A stretch of DNA of 64,000 nt, from positions 62,001 to 126,000 of the forward strand of contig JADZGD010000039.1 of the NCBI GenBank assembly GCA_020854055.1, written 5' to 3'. Of the stretch, positions 34,927 to 44,622 are shown in pieces. The translations under genes and the position numbers were made by a program. The notes under the pieces are model-generated. The model was not told the DNA's origin and searched no databases. It worked only from the letters and a program-made list of their open reading frames with translations. Origin of the DNA: Bryobacterales bacterium (GTDB lineage Bacteria; Acidobacteriota; Terriglobia; Bryobacterales; Bryobacteraceae). Position 1 is the stretch's first letter. Every line of letters starts with the position of its first letter.

Positions 34927-36120
34927 ATGGCAGGACTGCTTCCCTTTGAAGACCTCCGTCGCCAGTACGAGTCCGATCTCTTCAGCCACTACCTTCCGTT
35001 CCTGGAAAGTCACGTTATCGACCATCAGCACGGCGGGTTTCTCTGCCATACGACGCCGTTGGGAGAGCGCATCAGCACCACCAAGCGGATCTGGTACCAG
35101 GGCCGCGGCCTGTGGGTCTATTCGTTTCTGTACAACAATTTCCACCGCGACCTCCGCTACCTCGACATCGCCTCCAAAACCCTGAACCTGATCCAGAAAA
35201 GTCTGCCTTCCGACTCCAACCAGTCCTGGCCCATCGAGGTCGACCAACTGGGCCAGCCAACCACGCCGCCCGATCCGGAGATTTACAGCGACCTGTTCAT
35301 CGCCGAAGGACTGGCCGAATTTTCGTGCGTTACTGGCGAGCAGCGCCACTTCCGCCACGCAATCGAGATCATCCGCAAATCCGTCGCTCGATATGATCAG
35401 CCCGATTACTATCCGGCAATCGGTGAAACGTACCTCGGCCCCGGCGCTCCGCCACTCTCGGGCGCCCGTATTCTCGGCGCCTGGATGGTGCTGCTCCGGC
35501 TCACCACACAGATGCTGCGCATGCGCCCCGACGCCGAATTGGAAGCGTTATCCAATCGCGCGCTGAACGCCATCCTCAAACACCACCTCAACCCGCGCTT
35601 CGAACTGCTGAACGAACTTCTCAATCACGATCTCTCGTGTCCCGAAAACGAATATCAGCAGTTGGTCTACGCCGGCCATGCCATCGAAACGCTCTGGATG
35701 GCGATGGATGAAGCGCTGCGCCGTGGCGATGACAAGCTGTTTGACCGCCTTGCCGCCCTGTTCCAGCGCCATGTGGAAGTTGCCTGGGACCGCGTCTACG
35801 GCGGCCTGTTCTGCAACCTGCGCCACGTGGACAACAACGACTGGGCTACCGGCAAGGTGCTCTTCCCGCAGCAGGAGGCGCTAGTCGGCCTGCTGATGCT
35901 GGTGGAGCACCGCCGCGACGCCTGGGCCGCCGGGCGCTTTGCCGAACTGAATGCCTGGGTCCACGGCAAATATCCGCTGACAGCGCACGGCTCGCCCCTG
36001 TGGCAGGTGACCGGCAACCGCTGGGTTGATTTCGTTCCCGGCGCCACCCGTGTGGAAAACTATCATCACCCGCGCTTCCTGATGCTCAATTTGCTCGCCT
36101 TGCACCGGCTTTGTGGATGA
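34927..36120 (+). CDS. N-acylglucosamine 2-epimerase family protein (AGE)
   Basis: An (alpha/alpha)6-barrel sugar isomerase or epimerase of 397 aa. The family includes N-acetylglucosamine 2-epimerase and cellobiose/mannose 2-epimerases. The opening LRRQYESDLFSHYLPFLESHVIDHQHGGFLCH, the core GHAIETLWMAMDEALRRG with conserved His, and the closing EQEALVGLLMLVE-like and VENYHHPRFLMLN segments fit. The exact sugar is not readable. I use ATG 34927, the second start in frame; the upstream alternative (34879) lacks support. First gene of a seven-gene co-directional run. Confidence 0.83.
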   Translation: MAGLLPFEDLRRQYESDLFSHYLPFLESHVIDHQHGGFLCHTTPLGERISTTKRIWYQGRGLWVYSFLYNNFHRDLRYLDIASKTLNLIQKSLPSDSNQSWPIEVDQLGQPTTPPDPEIYSDLFIAEGLAEFSCVTGEQRHFRHAIEIIRKSVARYDQPDYYPAIGETYLGPGAPPLSGARILGAWMVLLRLTTQMLRMRPDAELEALSNRALNAILKHHLNPRFELLNELLNHDLSCPENEYQQLVYAGHAIETLWMAMDEALRRGDDKLFDRLAALFQRHVEVAWDRVYGGLFCNLRHVDNNDWATGKVLFPQQEALVGLLMLVEHRRDAWAAGRFAELNAWVHGKYPLTAHGSPLWQVTGNRWVDFVPGATRVENYHHPRFLMLNLLALHRLCG

Positions 36121-36186
36121 TTAGTCAGCGATGTGGCTCGCGCAGCTTCCCGGCGCTCCGCGTCTGCTGCTAATCTCGAATCGAAG

Positions 36187-37395
36187 ATGCCCAAGCTTGC
36201 CCTACTCGGTGGAACTCCCGTCCGGACAAGACCGTTCGCCCGCTGGCCAGTGTTCGATGACCGGGAAAAAGAGGCTCTCGTCGAAGTTCTCGAAAGCGGC
36301 TCCTGGGGAGGGTACAATCCCGTGGTCCGCCGCTTCGAGGCGGCGTTCGCCGCGTTCCACAACGTCCCGTTTGCCGCCAGTGCCTCCAACGGCACCGTGA
36401 CCTTGGAAGGCGCCCTGCTCGCCGCCGGCATCAAGCCCGGCGACGAAGTGATCGTTCCGCCCATCAGCTTTATTGCCACCGCCACCGCGGTACTACGCGC
36501 TGGCGCGGTACCGGTCTTTGCCGACATCGGCCGCGATTACAACTTCGACCCGCTACGCGTAGCCGAAGCGCTCACCCCGCGTAGCCGGGCGATGATCCCG
36601 GTGCACTTTGCCGGGCGTCCGGCCGACATGGACAATCTCAGCGCCATCGCTCGCGGCTACAATCTTGCGGTTATTGAAGATGCCGCCCACGCCCATGGCG
36701 CCACCTGGAACAACCGCTCTGCCGGCAGCTTCGGCCACCTCGCATCCTTTAGCTTTCAGCAATCGAAAAACCTCACCGCCGGAGAGGGCGGAATCCTCAT
36801 CGGCAGCAACGAAGAGCTCATCGAAAACGCCCGGTCCATTTTCAACCAGGGCCGCCGGACAGGTGGCGCATGGTATGAGCACGTCCGGTTGGGGACCAAC
36901 CAGCGTCTCACCGCCTGGCAGGCGGCTGTCCTGTTAACCCAGTTGGAGCGGCTGCCCGGCCAGCTTGAAATTCGCGCCCGTAACGCCGCGCGGCTGAACC
37001 ACCTGCTGAAGTCACTGGAGTTTGTCGAACTACCGCCCTCCGACGCCCGCGTGACGCGCCACAGTTACTATCTGTATATGATCCGCCTGAAGCCCGAGAA
37101 ACTGCCCGGGGTAAGCAAAGACGCCTTTCTCGCAGCCCTGGCGGCTGAAGGAATCTCCGGCGCCGGCTCTTACCCGCGGCCGCTGTATGAGCACAAGGTA
37201 TTTGAGCAGTATCCGTTCGTCCGTATGAGTTGTCCCGAGGCAGAGGCCATGTGCCGCGAATCGTTCTGGGTCTCACACGAAGTGATGCTCGCCTCGCCTC
37301 CGGATCTGGATGACTTCGCCCGCGCGCTCGAAAAAATCGCCACCAGCGCCGGTGAACTGGCCGAATACTCGAAGCAGGATCGGGCGGTCCGTTAA
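36187..37395 (+). CDS. DegT/DnrJ/EryC1/StrS-family aminotransferase (first of two)
   Basis: PLP-dependent sugar or cyclitol aminotransferase, 402 aa, starting MPKLALLGGTPVRTRPFARWP as in many StsC-like members. PLP contacts are seen in SNGTVTLEGALLAAG, VIEDAAHAHGATW and the Schiff-base Lys in FSFQQSKNLTAGEGG. It probably transaminates a keto-sugar or keto-inositol using glutamate or glutamine. An upstream start at 36133 would add 18 residues. The gene ends 2 bases before the next start. Paired with a second DegT gene 4.6 kb downstream. Confidence 0.88.
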   Translation: MPKLALLGGTPVRTRPFARWPVFDDREKEALVEVLESGSWGGYNPVVRRFEAAFAAFHNVPFAASASNGTVTLEGALLAAGIKPGDEVIVPPISFIATATAVLRAGAVPVFADIGRDYNFDPLRVAEALTPRSRAMIPVHFAGRPADMDNLSAIARGYNLAVIEDAAHAHGATWNNRSAGSFGHLASFSFQQSKNLTAGEGGILIGSNEELIENARSIFNQGRRTGGAWYEHVRLGTNQRLTAWQAAVLLTQLERLPGQLEIRARNAARLNHLLKSLEFVELPPSDARVTRHSYYLYMIRLKPEKLPGVSKDAFLAALAAEGISGAGSYPRPLYEHKVFEQYPFVRMSCPEAEAMCRESFWVSHEVMLASPPDLDDFARALEKIATSAGELAEYSKQDRAVR

Positions 37396-37397
37396 AC

Positions 37398-38693
37398 ATG
37401 TCCCAGAACTTTGAAGCCGGCTTCGGCCGCGAAATCGTCACCCCGCCGCCCGGCTCGCCGATGGCCGGATTCGACGCCCGCAAGGGCCTCTCCGAAGGGG
37501 TTCACGACGACCTCTATGCCCGCGCGGTGGCCGTCGATGACGTCCTGCTGATCAGCGTGGATGTCATCGGCTTCGACACCGCCTTTGCCGCCGGCGTCCG
37601 GCGCCAGATCGAATCCGAGAGCGGAATCCCGTACGCGAACATAATCCTCTCCGGCACCCACACCCATTGCGGCCCGGTCACCTTCAATCATTTTTTCAAT
37701 CCGGAACAGCCTCTCGACGCCACCTACCTGGGCCTGCTCCACCGGCAGATCGTCCGGGCTGCCGAGACGGCCGTTACCGGCCGCCGCCCGTCGCGACTGC
37801 GGGCCGGCATGGTGCCGGTCAACGCTGTCGCCCGCAACCGGCGCACTGCCGGTTCGTTGCCGGTCGATCCGGAAGCAGCCGTGCTTTTTGCCGAACCGCT
37901 CGATAACTCACCCGGCATCATCCTGGTGAACTACGCCTGCCACCCGACCGTGCTCGGACCTGATACGCTCCAAATTAGCGCCGATTTTCCCGGTTACGCC
38001 GTGCGCCATATCGAAGCCGCCACCGGGGCGAACGCCGTCTTCTTCCAGGGCGCCGAAGGTGACCTGAGCATGGGCCACCGCAGCGACCTCAGCGCCATCG
38101 GCGTCATCGCCGCTTCGCGTACCTTTGGAAAGGCGGACGAACTGGGAACTCGCCTTGGCTGCGCGGTCACTGGCTGCCTGGCTTCGCTCGAAACCGAGTC
38201 CGGGCCCGTCGCCGCCACCAACCGGATAATCGATCTGCCCACGAAGAGCTACCCTCCGCCGGCCGAGATGACGCGCCGCCGTGAAGAAGCCGCCGCCGAG
38301 GCCGCCACGGCAGCCACCGGACAACCCCTGCTGCAAGCCAGGCAGCGTCACCTTTACAGCCGGATCGAAGAATTCTATGCCGCCCGGCCCCGCCGGCTTT
38401 CGGGCGAATTCACGGCCATCCGCGTGGGCAACACGGCTTTTCTTTCCATCCCCGGCGAACTCTTCGTCGCCATCGGACTCGAGATCCGCCGCCGCTCGCC
38501 GTTTGCCAGAACCTTCCTGCTCGGCCTGGCCAACGGCTACATCGGCTACCTGCCGACTGCCGATGCCACTGCCGCCGCCGGGTATGAGGTGGTCGCCGCC
38601 CAGGTCGCCCCGCCTGCCGCACAGGTGTTGGTGGAAGGCTGCCTGGAACTACTCGGCAACCTCGCCCGGCCCGGGCTCTCCACGATAAGATAG
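37398..38693 (+). CDS. neutral ceramidase-like hydrolase (N-terminal zinc domain only)
   Basis: A 431-aa protein matching the catalytic N-terminal domain of neutral/alkaline ceramidases. Landmarks: [17 protein letters not shown] at the start, zinc motif [22 protein letters not shown], and [12 protein letters not shown]. There is no signal peptide and no C-terminal Ig-like domain, so it is likely cytoplasmic and the ceramide substrate is doubtful. In sugar clusters such proteins may act on amide- or acyl-linked carbohydrates (inference). It lies 2 bases after the DegT stop and 4 bases before the PQQ dehydrogenase start. Confidence 0.8.
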   Translation: MSQNFEAGFGREIVTPPPGSPMAGFDARKGLSEGVHDDLYARAVAVDDVLLISVDVIGFDTAFAAGVRRQIESESGIPYANIILSGTHTHCGPVTFNHFFNPEQPLDATYLGLLHRQIVRAAETAVTGRRPSRLRAGMVPVNAVARNRRTAGSLPVDPEAAVLFAEPLDNSPGIILVNYACHPTVLGPDTLQISADFPGYAVRHIEAATGANAVFFQGAEGDLSMGHRSDLSAIGVIAASRTFGKADELGTRLGCAVTGCLASLETESGPVAATNRIIDLPTKSYPPPAEMTRRREEAAAEAATAATGQPLLQARQRHLYSRIEEFYAARPRRLSGEFTAIRVGNTAFLSIPGELFVAIGLEIRRRSPFARTFLLGLANGYIGYLPTADATAAAGYEVVAAQVAPPAAQVLVEGCLELLGNLARPGLSTIR

Positions 38694-38697
38694 CCGC

Positions 38698-40794
38698 ATG
38701 CACGTCCGCGCTCTCTGGGCTCTTGGAGCCGTTCTCTGCCTGCCAATGGTGGCCGCCGATTACCGCACATGGTCCGAGTACCTTGGGGGTCCCGAGAGAA
38801 TCCACTATTCGCGCCTGGATCAGATCAACCCCGGCAACGTCTCCCGTCTCCGCCCTGCCTGGACGTTCGATACCGGCGACGCCTCGCCAGGCTCCGAGAT
38901 GCAGTGCAATCCGATCATCATCGGCCGGCTGGTCTACGTCACGACACCCAGGCTGCGCGTGATGGCGCTCGACGGAGCCACCGGCGCGCCGGTGTGGGTC
39001 TTCAATCCCTTCGCCAGGCAGAAGCTCACCGTGCACTTTCGCAATCGTGGCCTCAGCTACTGGTCCGACGGCCGGGAGAGCCGCATCTTTGTCGCCGCCC
39101 GTCAATATCTGTACGCCCTCAATGCCCTCACCGGCGAGTTGATCACCAGTTTCGGCTCCGCGGGCCGGGTCGATCTGCGCGAAGGCCTGGGCCGCCCCAT
39201 CGGCTCGGCCTCGGTCTCGGCAACCACGCCTGGCGCCGTCTATAAGGATCTGCTCATCCTGGGAAGCATCGTCAGCGAAGACCTCCCCGCCGCTCCCGGC
39301 GATATCCGCGCCTTCGATGTGCGCACCGGCCGGATTCGCTGGAGCTTCCATACCATTCCTCATCCCGGCGAGTTCGGCCACGACACTTGGCCCAAGGACG
39401 CCTGGAAACATTCCGGCGGCGCCAACAACTGGGCCGGCATGGCGGTTGATGAAAAGCGCGGCATCGTCTTTGCACCCACCGGCTCGGCTGCATTCGACTT
39501 TTACGGCCCCGATCGCCGCGGCAACAATCTGTTCGCCAACACCCTGCTGGCGCTCGATGCCAACACCGGCGCGCGCCTATGGCACTTCCAGGCCGTTCAC
39601 CACGATCTGTGGGACCGCGACTTCCCCAGCCCACCCAGCCTGGTCACGGTCCACCGGAACGGCCGCGCCATTGACGCCGTCGCCCAGCCCACCAAATCCG
39701 GCCACGTTTACGTCTTTGAGCGCGCCACCGGCAAGCCCGTCTTTCCTATCGAGCAGATGAAGGCCCCCTCCACCGACATCGACGGAGAGTCCACCGCCGC
39801 CACCCAGCCTCTGCCCGTGAAACCGCCGCCCTTCGCCCGCCAGCGCCTCACAGAAGACCTGCTCACCACCCGCACGCCCGAAGCCCACAAGGCCGTTCTG
39901 GCCCGTTTCCGCCAGGTGCGTAGCGCCGGCCAGTTCGTGCCACCCAGCCTCGAGGGGACGATCATGTTCCCGGGTTTCGATGGCGGCGCCGAATGGGGCG
40001 GATCGTCGTTCGATCCGGAAACCGGCCTGCTCTACGTGAATGCCAACGAGCAGGCCTGGATCTTGAGACTGGCTCCGCGACCCGTGCCGGTCGCGGCCGG
40101 TACAGGCCGCGACCTCTACCTGAAGAACTGCGCCGGCTGCCACCTGGCGGATCGCCGCGGCACGCCGCCGCAATTTCCCTCGCTGGTCGGCATCGATCGC
40201 AAATTGGGCGAGCCCGAACTGCGCGCCGTCATCCACGACGGCATCGGACGCATGCCAGCCTTCGGCGAACTGGGCGCCGACGCCATTCGCGCCATCGCCG
40301 CCTACCTCATGACCGGGGAGGACCGGCAGGCCAAAGCGAACGCTATCAGCATCCCGTATCTCAAGTACCGCCTGCCCGGCTACGGAAAGTTCCTCGATCC
40401 CGACGGCTATCCTGCCATCCAGCCGCCCTGGGGAACTCTTTCGGCCATCGATCTCAATCGCGGGGAGATTCGCTGGCAGGTGCCGCTCGGCGAGATTCCC
40501 GCGCTCGCCGCCCAGGGCGTCAGAAACACCGGCAGCGAAAATTATGGAGGCGCCGTCGTTACATCCTCCGGCCTGCTCTTCATCGGCGCTACCGATTTCG
40601 ACCACAAATTCCGCGCCTTCGACAAGCATGCCGGCAAACTGCTGTGGGAAGCGAATCTGCCTGCTGGAGGCAACGCAACCCCCTCCACCTACGAAATCGA
40701 CGGTAAACAGTATGTGATCATCGGCGCTGGTGGCGGCAAATCCGAGCAGCCTTCGGGCGGCTCCTATGTCGCGTTTTCGTTGCCTGACGAATAA
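38698..40794 (+). CDS. PQQ-dependent dehydrogenase with inserted cytochrome c domain
   Basis: A periplasmic quinoprotein of 698 aa: signal peptide ([16 protein letters not shown]), an eight-bladed propeller with tryptophan-docking repeats (for example [13 protein letters not shown] and [16 protein letters not shown]), and within the late blades a cytochrome c domain with CAGCH at 478-482 and a Met ligand in IGRMPAFG. It resembles glucose/sorbosone dehydrogenase-type enzymes that pass electrons to heme c. Catalytic region: [20 protein letters not shown]. Its heme needs the Ccm system encoded 20 kb upstream. PQQ genes are not in the window. Confidence 0.9.
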   Translation: MHVRALWALGAVLCLPMVAADYRTWSEYLGGPERIHYSRLDQINPGNVSRLRPAWTFDTGDASPGSEMQCNPIIIGRLVYVTTPRLRVMALDGATGAPVWVFNPFARQKLTVHFRNRGLSYWSDGRESRIFVAARQYLYALNALTGELITSFGSAGRVDLREGLGRPIGSASVSATTPGAVYKDLLILGSIVSEDLPAAPGDIRAFDVRTGRIRWSFHTIPHPGEFGHDTWPKDAWKHSGGANNWAGMAVDEKRGIVFAPTGSAAFDFYGPDRRGNNLFANTLLALDANTGARLWHFQAVHHDLWDRDFPSPPSLVTVHRNGRAIDAVAQPTKSGHVYVFERATGKPVFPIEQMKAPSTDIDGESTAATQPLPVKPPPFARQRLTEDLLTTRTPEAHKAVLARFRQVRSAGQFVPPSLEGTIMFPGFDGGAEWGGSSFDPETGLLYVNANEQAWILRLAPRPVPVAAGTGRDLYLKNCAGCHLADRRGTPPQFPSLVGIDRKLGEPELRAVIHDGIGRMPAFGELGADAIRAIAAYLMTGEDRQAKANAISIPYLKYRLPGYGKFLDPDGYPAIQPPWGTLSAIDLNRGEIRWQVPLGEIPALAAQGVRNTGSENYGGAVVTSSGLLFIGATDFDHKFRAFDKHAGKLLWEANLPAGGNATPSTYEIDGKQYVIIGAGGGKSEQPSGGSYVAFSLPDE

Positions 40795-40890
40795 CTGGCG
40801 CGGTGACTTCCGGCCTCCCCGCCGGCTCCTCCGTGTAAAATGGGCGCGTTCTGGTCGGTAAGGCGCCGGAATGATGGGGGCCGGCAGGGT

Positions 40891-41964
40891 GTGGCGCGGC
40901 GTGAATTGAAAACGGTTTACGACATCGCCCGGGCGGCGGGCGTCAGCGCCGCGACCGTTTCGCGCGTACTCAATGGCTACGTGAGCGTCACCCCCGCCAC
41001 GCGGGATCGTGTGCTCAAACTGATTGAAGAGTCCGGTTTCCGCCCAAATTCCAACGCCCGCCGCCTGGTGCGCGGCTACCCGGGGCAGATCTGCTTTCTG
41101 CTCGCCAATCGAGCCATGGTTCACTCATTCCACTCGCGCATTCTGATGGGAGTGGAGAACTACTGCCGGCAGGTGGCGCAGGATGTCGTCTTCGCTACCT
41201 TCCGGTACGGCCCCGATGACCGATTCCCCAACGATTCGGTTCCACACATCATCCGGGAGCGCAGCGGCACCGAAGGAATTCTGCTTGCCGGAACGAATTA
41301 TCCGAACTTTCTCCATTTCCTCACCTCGCTCGGCCTGCCCTATGTATTTTATGGCAACAACCTTGTAACCGGTTCACTGGAACTGCCCACCGAGCGCTGC
41401 GTGTGCTTCGATGAGCACTCGGGCGGCGCCCTGGCCGCGGCCTGGCTGGCTGGCCTCGGCCATCGCCGGCTGGTCTTTGCCGGTGATCTTGGCAAACCGT
41501 GGTATGAACGCCGCTTCAATGGTTTCCGTGCGGGGCTGGCTGAGTGCGCAATCGTTCCCGGCCTGATCGACGTGCGCGATGCGGCTGATACTTTTCAACT
41601 GGGCAGGCAAGCCGCCGCCACACTGTTACGCGATCACTCCACGGCCACGGCGGTACTGGCGCAAGACGATCAAACAGCCTGTGGAATGCTCGAGGAATTG
41701 CGCCTGGCGGGTGTCCAGGTCCCTGCCGACATTTCCCTCATGGGCTACGACGACATCGGCGAAATACAGTACCTTCACCCCAGCCTCACCACGGTCCGGG
41801 TGCCCAAAGAAGAAATCGGCCGCAGCATGGCCACGGAACTCTTCCGGCTGCGCGAAAGCGGCAGCTCTTCGCAACCGGTTCCGTTGCTGGCGCCCGGGAT
41901 CATCGCTCGCGATTCCTGCTCCAGGCCGAAGGTATTTGATGAAACCGTTTTCAAGAATGGTTGA
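40891..41964 (+). CDS. LacI-family transcriptional regulator
   Basis: A 357-aa DNA-binding repressor or activator. The N-terminal helix-turn-helix and hinge are KTVYDIARAAGVSAATVSRVLNG and PNSNARRLVRG. The periplasmic-binding-protein-like effector domain follows (FGCP-like segments such as GLPYVFYGNN, GHRRLVFAGDLGKP, DISLMGYDDIGEIQYLHPSLTTV). It probably controls the surrounding sugar genes. The start is uncertain: GTG 40891 with GGGGG upstream is chosen; ATG 40840 and TTG 40906 are alternatives. It starts 96 bases after the dehydrogenase, with the run continuing downstream. Confidence 0.88.
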   Translation: MARRELKTVYDIARAAGVSAATVSRVLNGYVSVTPATRDRVLKLIEESGFRPNSNARRLVRGYPGQICFLLANRAMVHSFHSRILMGVENYCRQVAQDVVFATFRYGPDDRFPNDSVPHIIRERSGTEGILLAGTNYPNFLHFLTSLGLPYVFYGNNLVTGSLELPTERCVCFDEHSGGALAAAWLAGLGHRRLVFAGDLGKPWYERRFNGFRAGLAECAIVPGLIDVRDAADTFQLGRQAAATLLRDHSTATAVLAQDDQTACGMLEELRLAGVQVPADISLMGYDDIGEIQYLHPSLTTVRVPKEEIGRSMATELFRLRESGSSSQPVPLLAPGIIARDSCSRPKVFDETVFKNG

Positions 41965-42011
41965 CTTTTGCCTCCTGGCGGTCTATCATGCCAGCGACGA
42001 GGCCTCTTTTT

Positions 42012-43292
42012 ATGAAAACTACACTTGCGATTCACGGTGGCCCAAAGACGAGGCCCACGGCGTTTCCCAGCCGCAAGCGCCATGGAGAACGGGATAAGCA
42101 GCTCTTAAATGAGGTAATCGATAGCGACGTTATCTTTTACTGGCTCGGCAGCAAGGTATTTGAATTTCAGCGGTCGTTTGCCAAACTGTACGGCAGAAAG
42201 CATGCACTCGCCTGCTCCAGCGGCACTGCCGCCGTGCATATCGCCCTCGGAGCCCTGGCGCTGCCCGCCGGAAGCGAGGTCATCACGTCTTCCATTACCG
42301 ACATGGGTTCGCTCACCGGCGTGCTCTATCAGGGCCTGGTACCGGTGTTCGCGGACGTCGACCCCGGCACCCTGAACATGAGCGCCGAATCCGTGCGGTC
42401 CCGTATCACTCCCCGCACCAGCGCCATCCTCGTGGTCCACCACGCCGGACTGGCCGCCGACATGGACGAGATGCTCGCTCTCGGCCGGGAGTTTTCCATT
42501 CCCGTGATTGAGGATTGCGCCCAGGCCTATCTATGCGGCTACAAGGGCCGCCTCGCCGGCACGATGAGCGAGATCGCTACCTTCTCGCTGAACCACTTCA
42601 AGCACATCGAGTGCGGCTCGGGCGGCATCGTAGCCACCAGCGACGACCGGATACGCTACCGCGCCTCTCTGTTTCTCGACAAGTGTTACCAGCGCGAAGA
42701 GGGCATCCGCGATCCCTTCTTCCTGGCGCCCAACTACCAGATCACCGAACTACAAGGCGCCGTGGCGCTGGCCCAGTTGGAGAAGCTGGAAGCCATCATC
42801 AACAGCCGCAATGCTCTCGGCACCCGCCTCAGCAACCGGCTCGCCGGCGTGCCCGGCATTATCCCGCAAACCGTGCCCTCCGGGTGCCGCCACACGTACT
42901 TCCTCTATCTCTTCCGTCTGGATCTCAAGCGGCTGGAGTGTAGCGCGCGGGAATTCTCCCAAGCGCTGCAGGCAGAGGGCATCCCGAATGCGGACCACCT
43001 CATCACCGGTGGACGTCCGGTCTACCTTTACGATATCTTTCAGAATCGGTCCGCATTCCCGGGAACCGAGTATCCTTTCTCCCCGGACCGGTACTATCGC
43101 CGCGGTGATTGTCCGGCCGCCGAAAAGGCGTTCGAGGAGTGGATCACCATGAACATTTACGAGAACTACAGCGAAGCCGATATCGACGATATCGCCGCCG
43201 CTGTCGCTAAAGTGGCCGAGTGGTACTCGAACCGTGCCGCCGTCACCGTGCCGGCCGGTTCCGCGGCATCTTCAGTGGAAGGACAGGTCTGA
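42012..43292 (+). CDS. DegT/DnrJ/EryC1/StrS-family aminotransferase (second)
   Basis: PLP sugar aminotransferase-like protein, 426 aa, starting MKTTLAIHGGPKTRPTAFPS. PLP features: ACSSGTAAVHIALGAL, VIEDCAQAYLCGYKG, and the lysine in FSLNHFKHIECGSGG. A late insertion (about 345-375, AFPGTEYPFSPDRYYRRGDC) differs from the first DegT copy, so the two are not recent duplicates. ATG 42012 follows a pyrimidine-rich stretch without a good ribosome site. It sits between the LacI regulator and the MFS carrier. Confidence 0.86.
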   Translation: MKTTLAIHGGPKTRPTAFPSRKRHGERDKQLLNEVIDSDVIFYWLGSKVFEFQRSFAKLYGRKHALACSSGTAAVHIALGALALPAGSEVITSSITDMGSLTGVLYQGLVPVFADVDPGTLNMSAESVRSRITPRTSAILVVHHAGLAADMDEMLALGREFSIPVIEDCAQAYLCGYKGRLAGTMSEIATFSLNHFKHIECGSGGIVATSDDRIRYRASLFLDKCYQREEGIRDPFFLAPNYQITELQGAVALAQLEKLEAIINSRNALGTRLSNRLAGVPGIIPQTVPSGCRHTYFLYLFRLDLKRLECSAREFSQALQAEGIPNADHLITGGRPVYLYDIFQNRSAFPGTEYPFSPDRYYRRGDCPAAEKAFEEWITMNIYENYSEADIDDIAAAVAKVAEWYSNRAAVTVPAGSAASSVEGQV

Positions 43293-43299
43293 TTCCCGG

Positions 43300-44616
43300 A
43301 TGGCCCCGGCATCCTCCGCCGCCCGCGCACGGCGGCCGATTCCCCGCCTGCGCTGGTGGATCGGTGGCATGCTGTTTCTTTCCACCGTCATCAACTACAT
43401 CGACCGCCAGACGCTCAGCGTGCTGGGGCCTCATCTGCAACGGGATTACCACTGGACCAACACCGATTTCGCCACCATACTGATCGCCTTCCGCATCGCC
43501 TACACCATCATGCAGGGCGTCGGCGGGCGCGTCATGGACCTGCTGGGCACCCGCCGCGGCCTATCGGTCAGCGTTTCGTTCTATTCCATCGTCGCCTGCC
43601 TCACCTCGCTGGCCAACGGCATTGCCAGCTTCCGCATTTTCCGTTTTTTGCTTGGCGCTGGTGAAGCCTGTAACTGGCCCGCCGCCACCAAGGCGGTTTC
43701 CGAATGGTTCCCGGCGCGCGAACGGGCCTGGGCGGTGGCGCTGTTTGACAGCGGTTCGGCCATTGGCGGCGCCGTGGCGCCATTTTTGGTGCTCTTTCTC
43801 TACCGCGTCTTCGGCACCTGGAGGCCGGCATTTCTGCTCACCGGACTGCTCGGCTTCCTCTGGCTGATCGCCTGGCGCAAACTCTACCGGCCACCGGAAC
43901 TCCATCCCCGGGTTTCGAAAGACGAACTCGACTATATCCTGAGGGAACGCGGCACCACCGAACAGGTTAGCGACAGCGGCGGTCCGCGGATCGCCTGGCG
44001 GAAGCTGTTCGGCTACAAACAGACCTGGGGCCTGGTGTTGGGCCGTATGCTGCTCGATCCCTACTGGTTCATGGTCACCGATTGGTTCGCCATCTACCTC
44101 GCCAGCAAGGGCTTCTCGCTGATTGACAGCGCGCTCGGATTCTGGGCGCCGTTTCTGGCCGCCGATCTGGGCAACTTCTGCGGCGGAGGAATCTCCAGCT
44201 ACTTCATCTCGCGTGGGTGGCCGGTGGGCAAATCCCGCCGGGCCGTGCTGCTGATCTTCGGCCCCAGCATGCTGCTGTTGATTCCGGCGGCGTTCGTGTC
44301 CAATTACACCGCGCTGATTGCGCTGTTTGCCTGGACATCGTTCGCCTACGCCGCCTGCTCCACCATGTTCCTCTCGCTTCCGGCCGACGTCTTCAACACC
44401 CGCGCGGTGGCCAGCGCCAGTGGGTTAGGCGGCACCGGAGCTGGAATTGGAACCCTGGTCTCAACCTATCTGATCGGGGCCATCACCGACCGCTTCAGCT
44501 TCCAACCGGTGATCATCGGAGCCTCGCTGGTGCCGGTAATCGCCACCGTCATCATGGTCTCGCTGGTACGCGCCGGAAAACGGCCCGATCCGGAAGGAAT
44601 TGTCGTTGATTTCTGA
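43300..44616 (+). CDS. MFS transporter, hexuronate/anion:cation symporter-like
   Basis: A 438-aa, 12-helix carrier. The opening FLSTVINYIDRQTLSVLGPHLQ and GGRVMDLLGTRRGLSVSV loop are typical of the ACS (ExuT/GudP) branch that imports hexuronates or aldarates with protons. Other landmarks: LGAGEACNWPAATKAVSEWFPARERAWAVALF. ATG 43300 lies 7 bases after the DegT stop; the frame is open further upstream within that gene. Last gene of the run, converging with a glycosyltransferase (6 bases between stops). Confidence 0.88.
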   Translation: MAPASSAARARRPIPRLRWWIGGMLFLSTVINYIDRQTLSVLGPHLQRDYHWTNTDFATILIAFRIAYTIMQGVGGRVMDLLGTRRGLSVSVSFYSIVACLTSLANGIASFRIFRFLLGAGEACNWPAATKAVSEWFPARERAWAVALFDSGSAIGGAVAPFLVLFLYRVFGTWRPAFLLTGLLGFLWLIAWRKLYRPPELHPRVSKDELDYILRERGTTEQVSDSGGPRIAWRKLFGYKQTWGLVLGRMLLDPYWFMVTDWFAIYLASKGFSLIDSALGFWAPFLAADLGNFCGGGISSYFISRGWPVGKSRRAVLLIFGPSMLLLIPAAFVSNYTALIALFAWTSFAYAACSTMFLSLPADVFNTRAVASASGLGGTGAGIGTLVSTYLIGAITDRFSFQPVIIGASLVPVIATVIMVSLVRAGKRPDPEGIVVDF

Positions 44617-44622
44617 GGCAGC

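Noticed and set aside
34063..35358. Minus-strand open frame overlapping both the symporter and the epimerase genes
   Set aside because: It spans two divergent well-supported genes and their intergenic region, has no ribosome site and no family features.
39577..41124. Long minus-strand open frame of over 500 codons across the PQQ dehydrogenase
   Set aside because: It is antisense to a protein with a signal peptide, propeller repeats and a CAGCH heme site. It has repetitive Gly/Arg/Val-rich composition with no recognisable family and arises from the high-GC third position.
36187..43292. The two DegT genes as a recent duplication flanking an insertion
   Set aside because: Their sequences differ throughout, including the PLP-lysine context and a late insertion in the second copy, and no repeats or mobile genes flank the interval.
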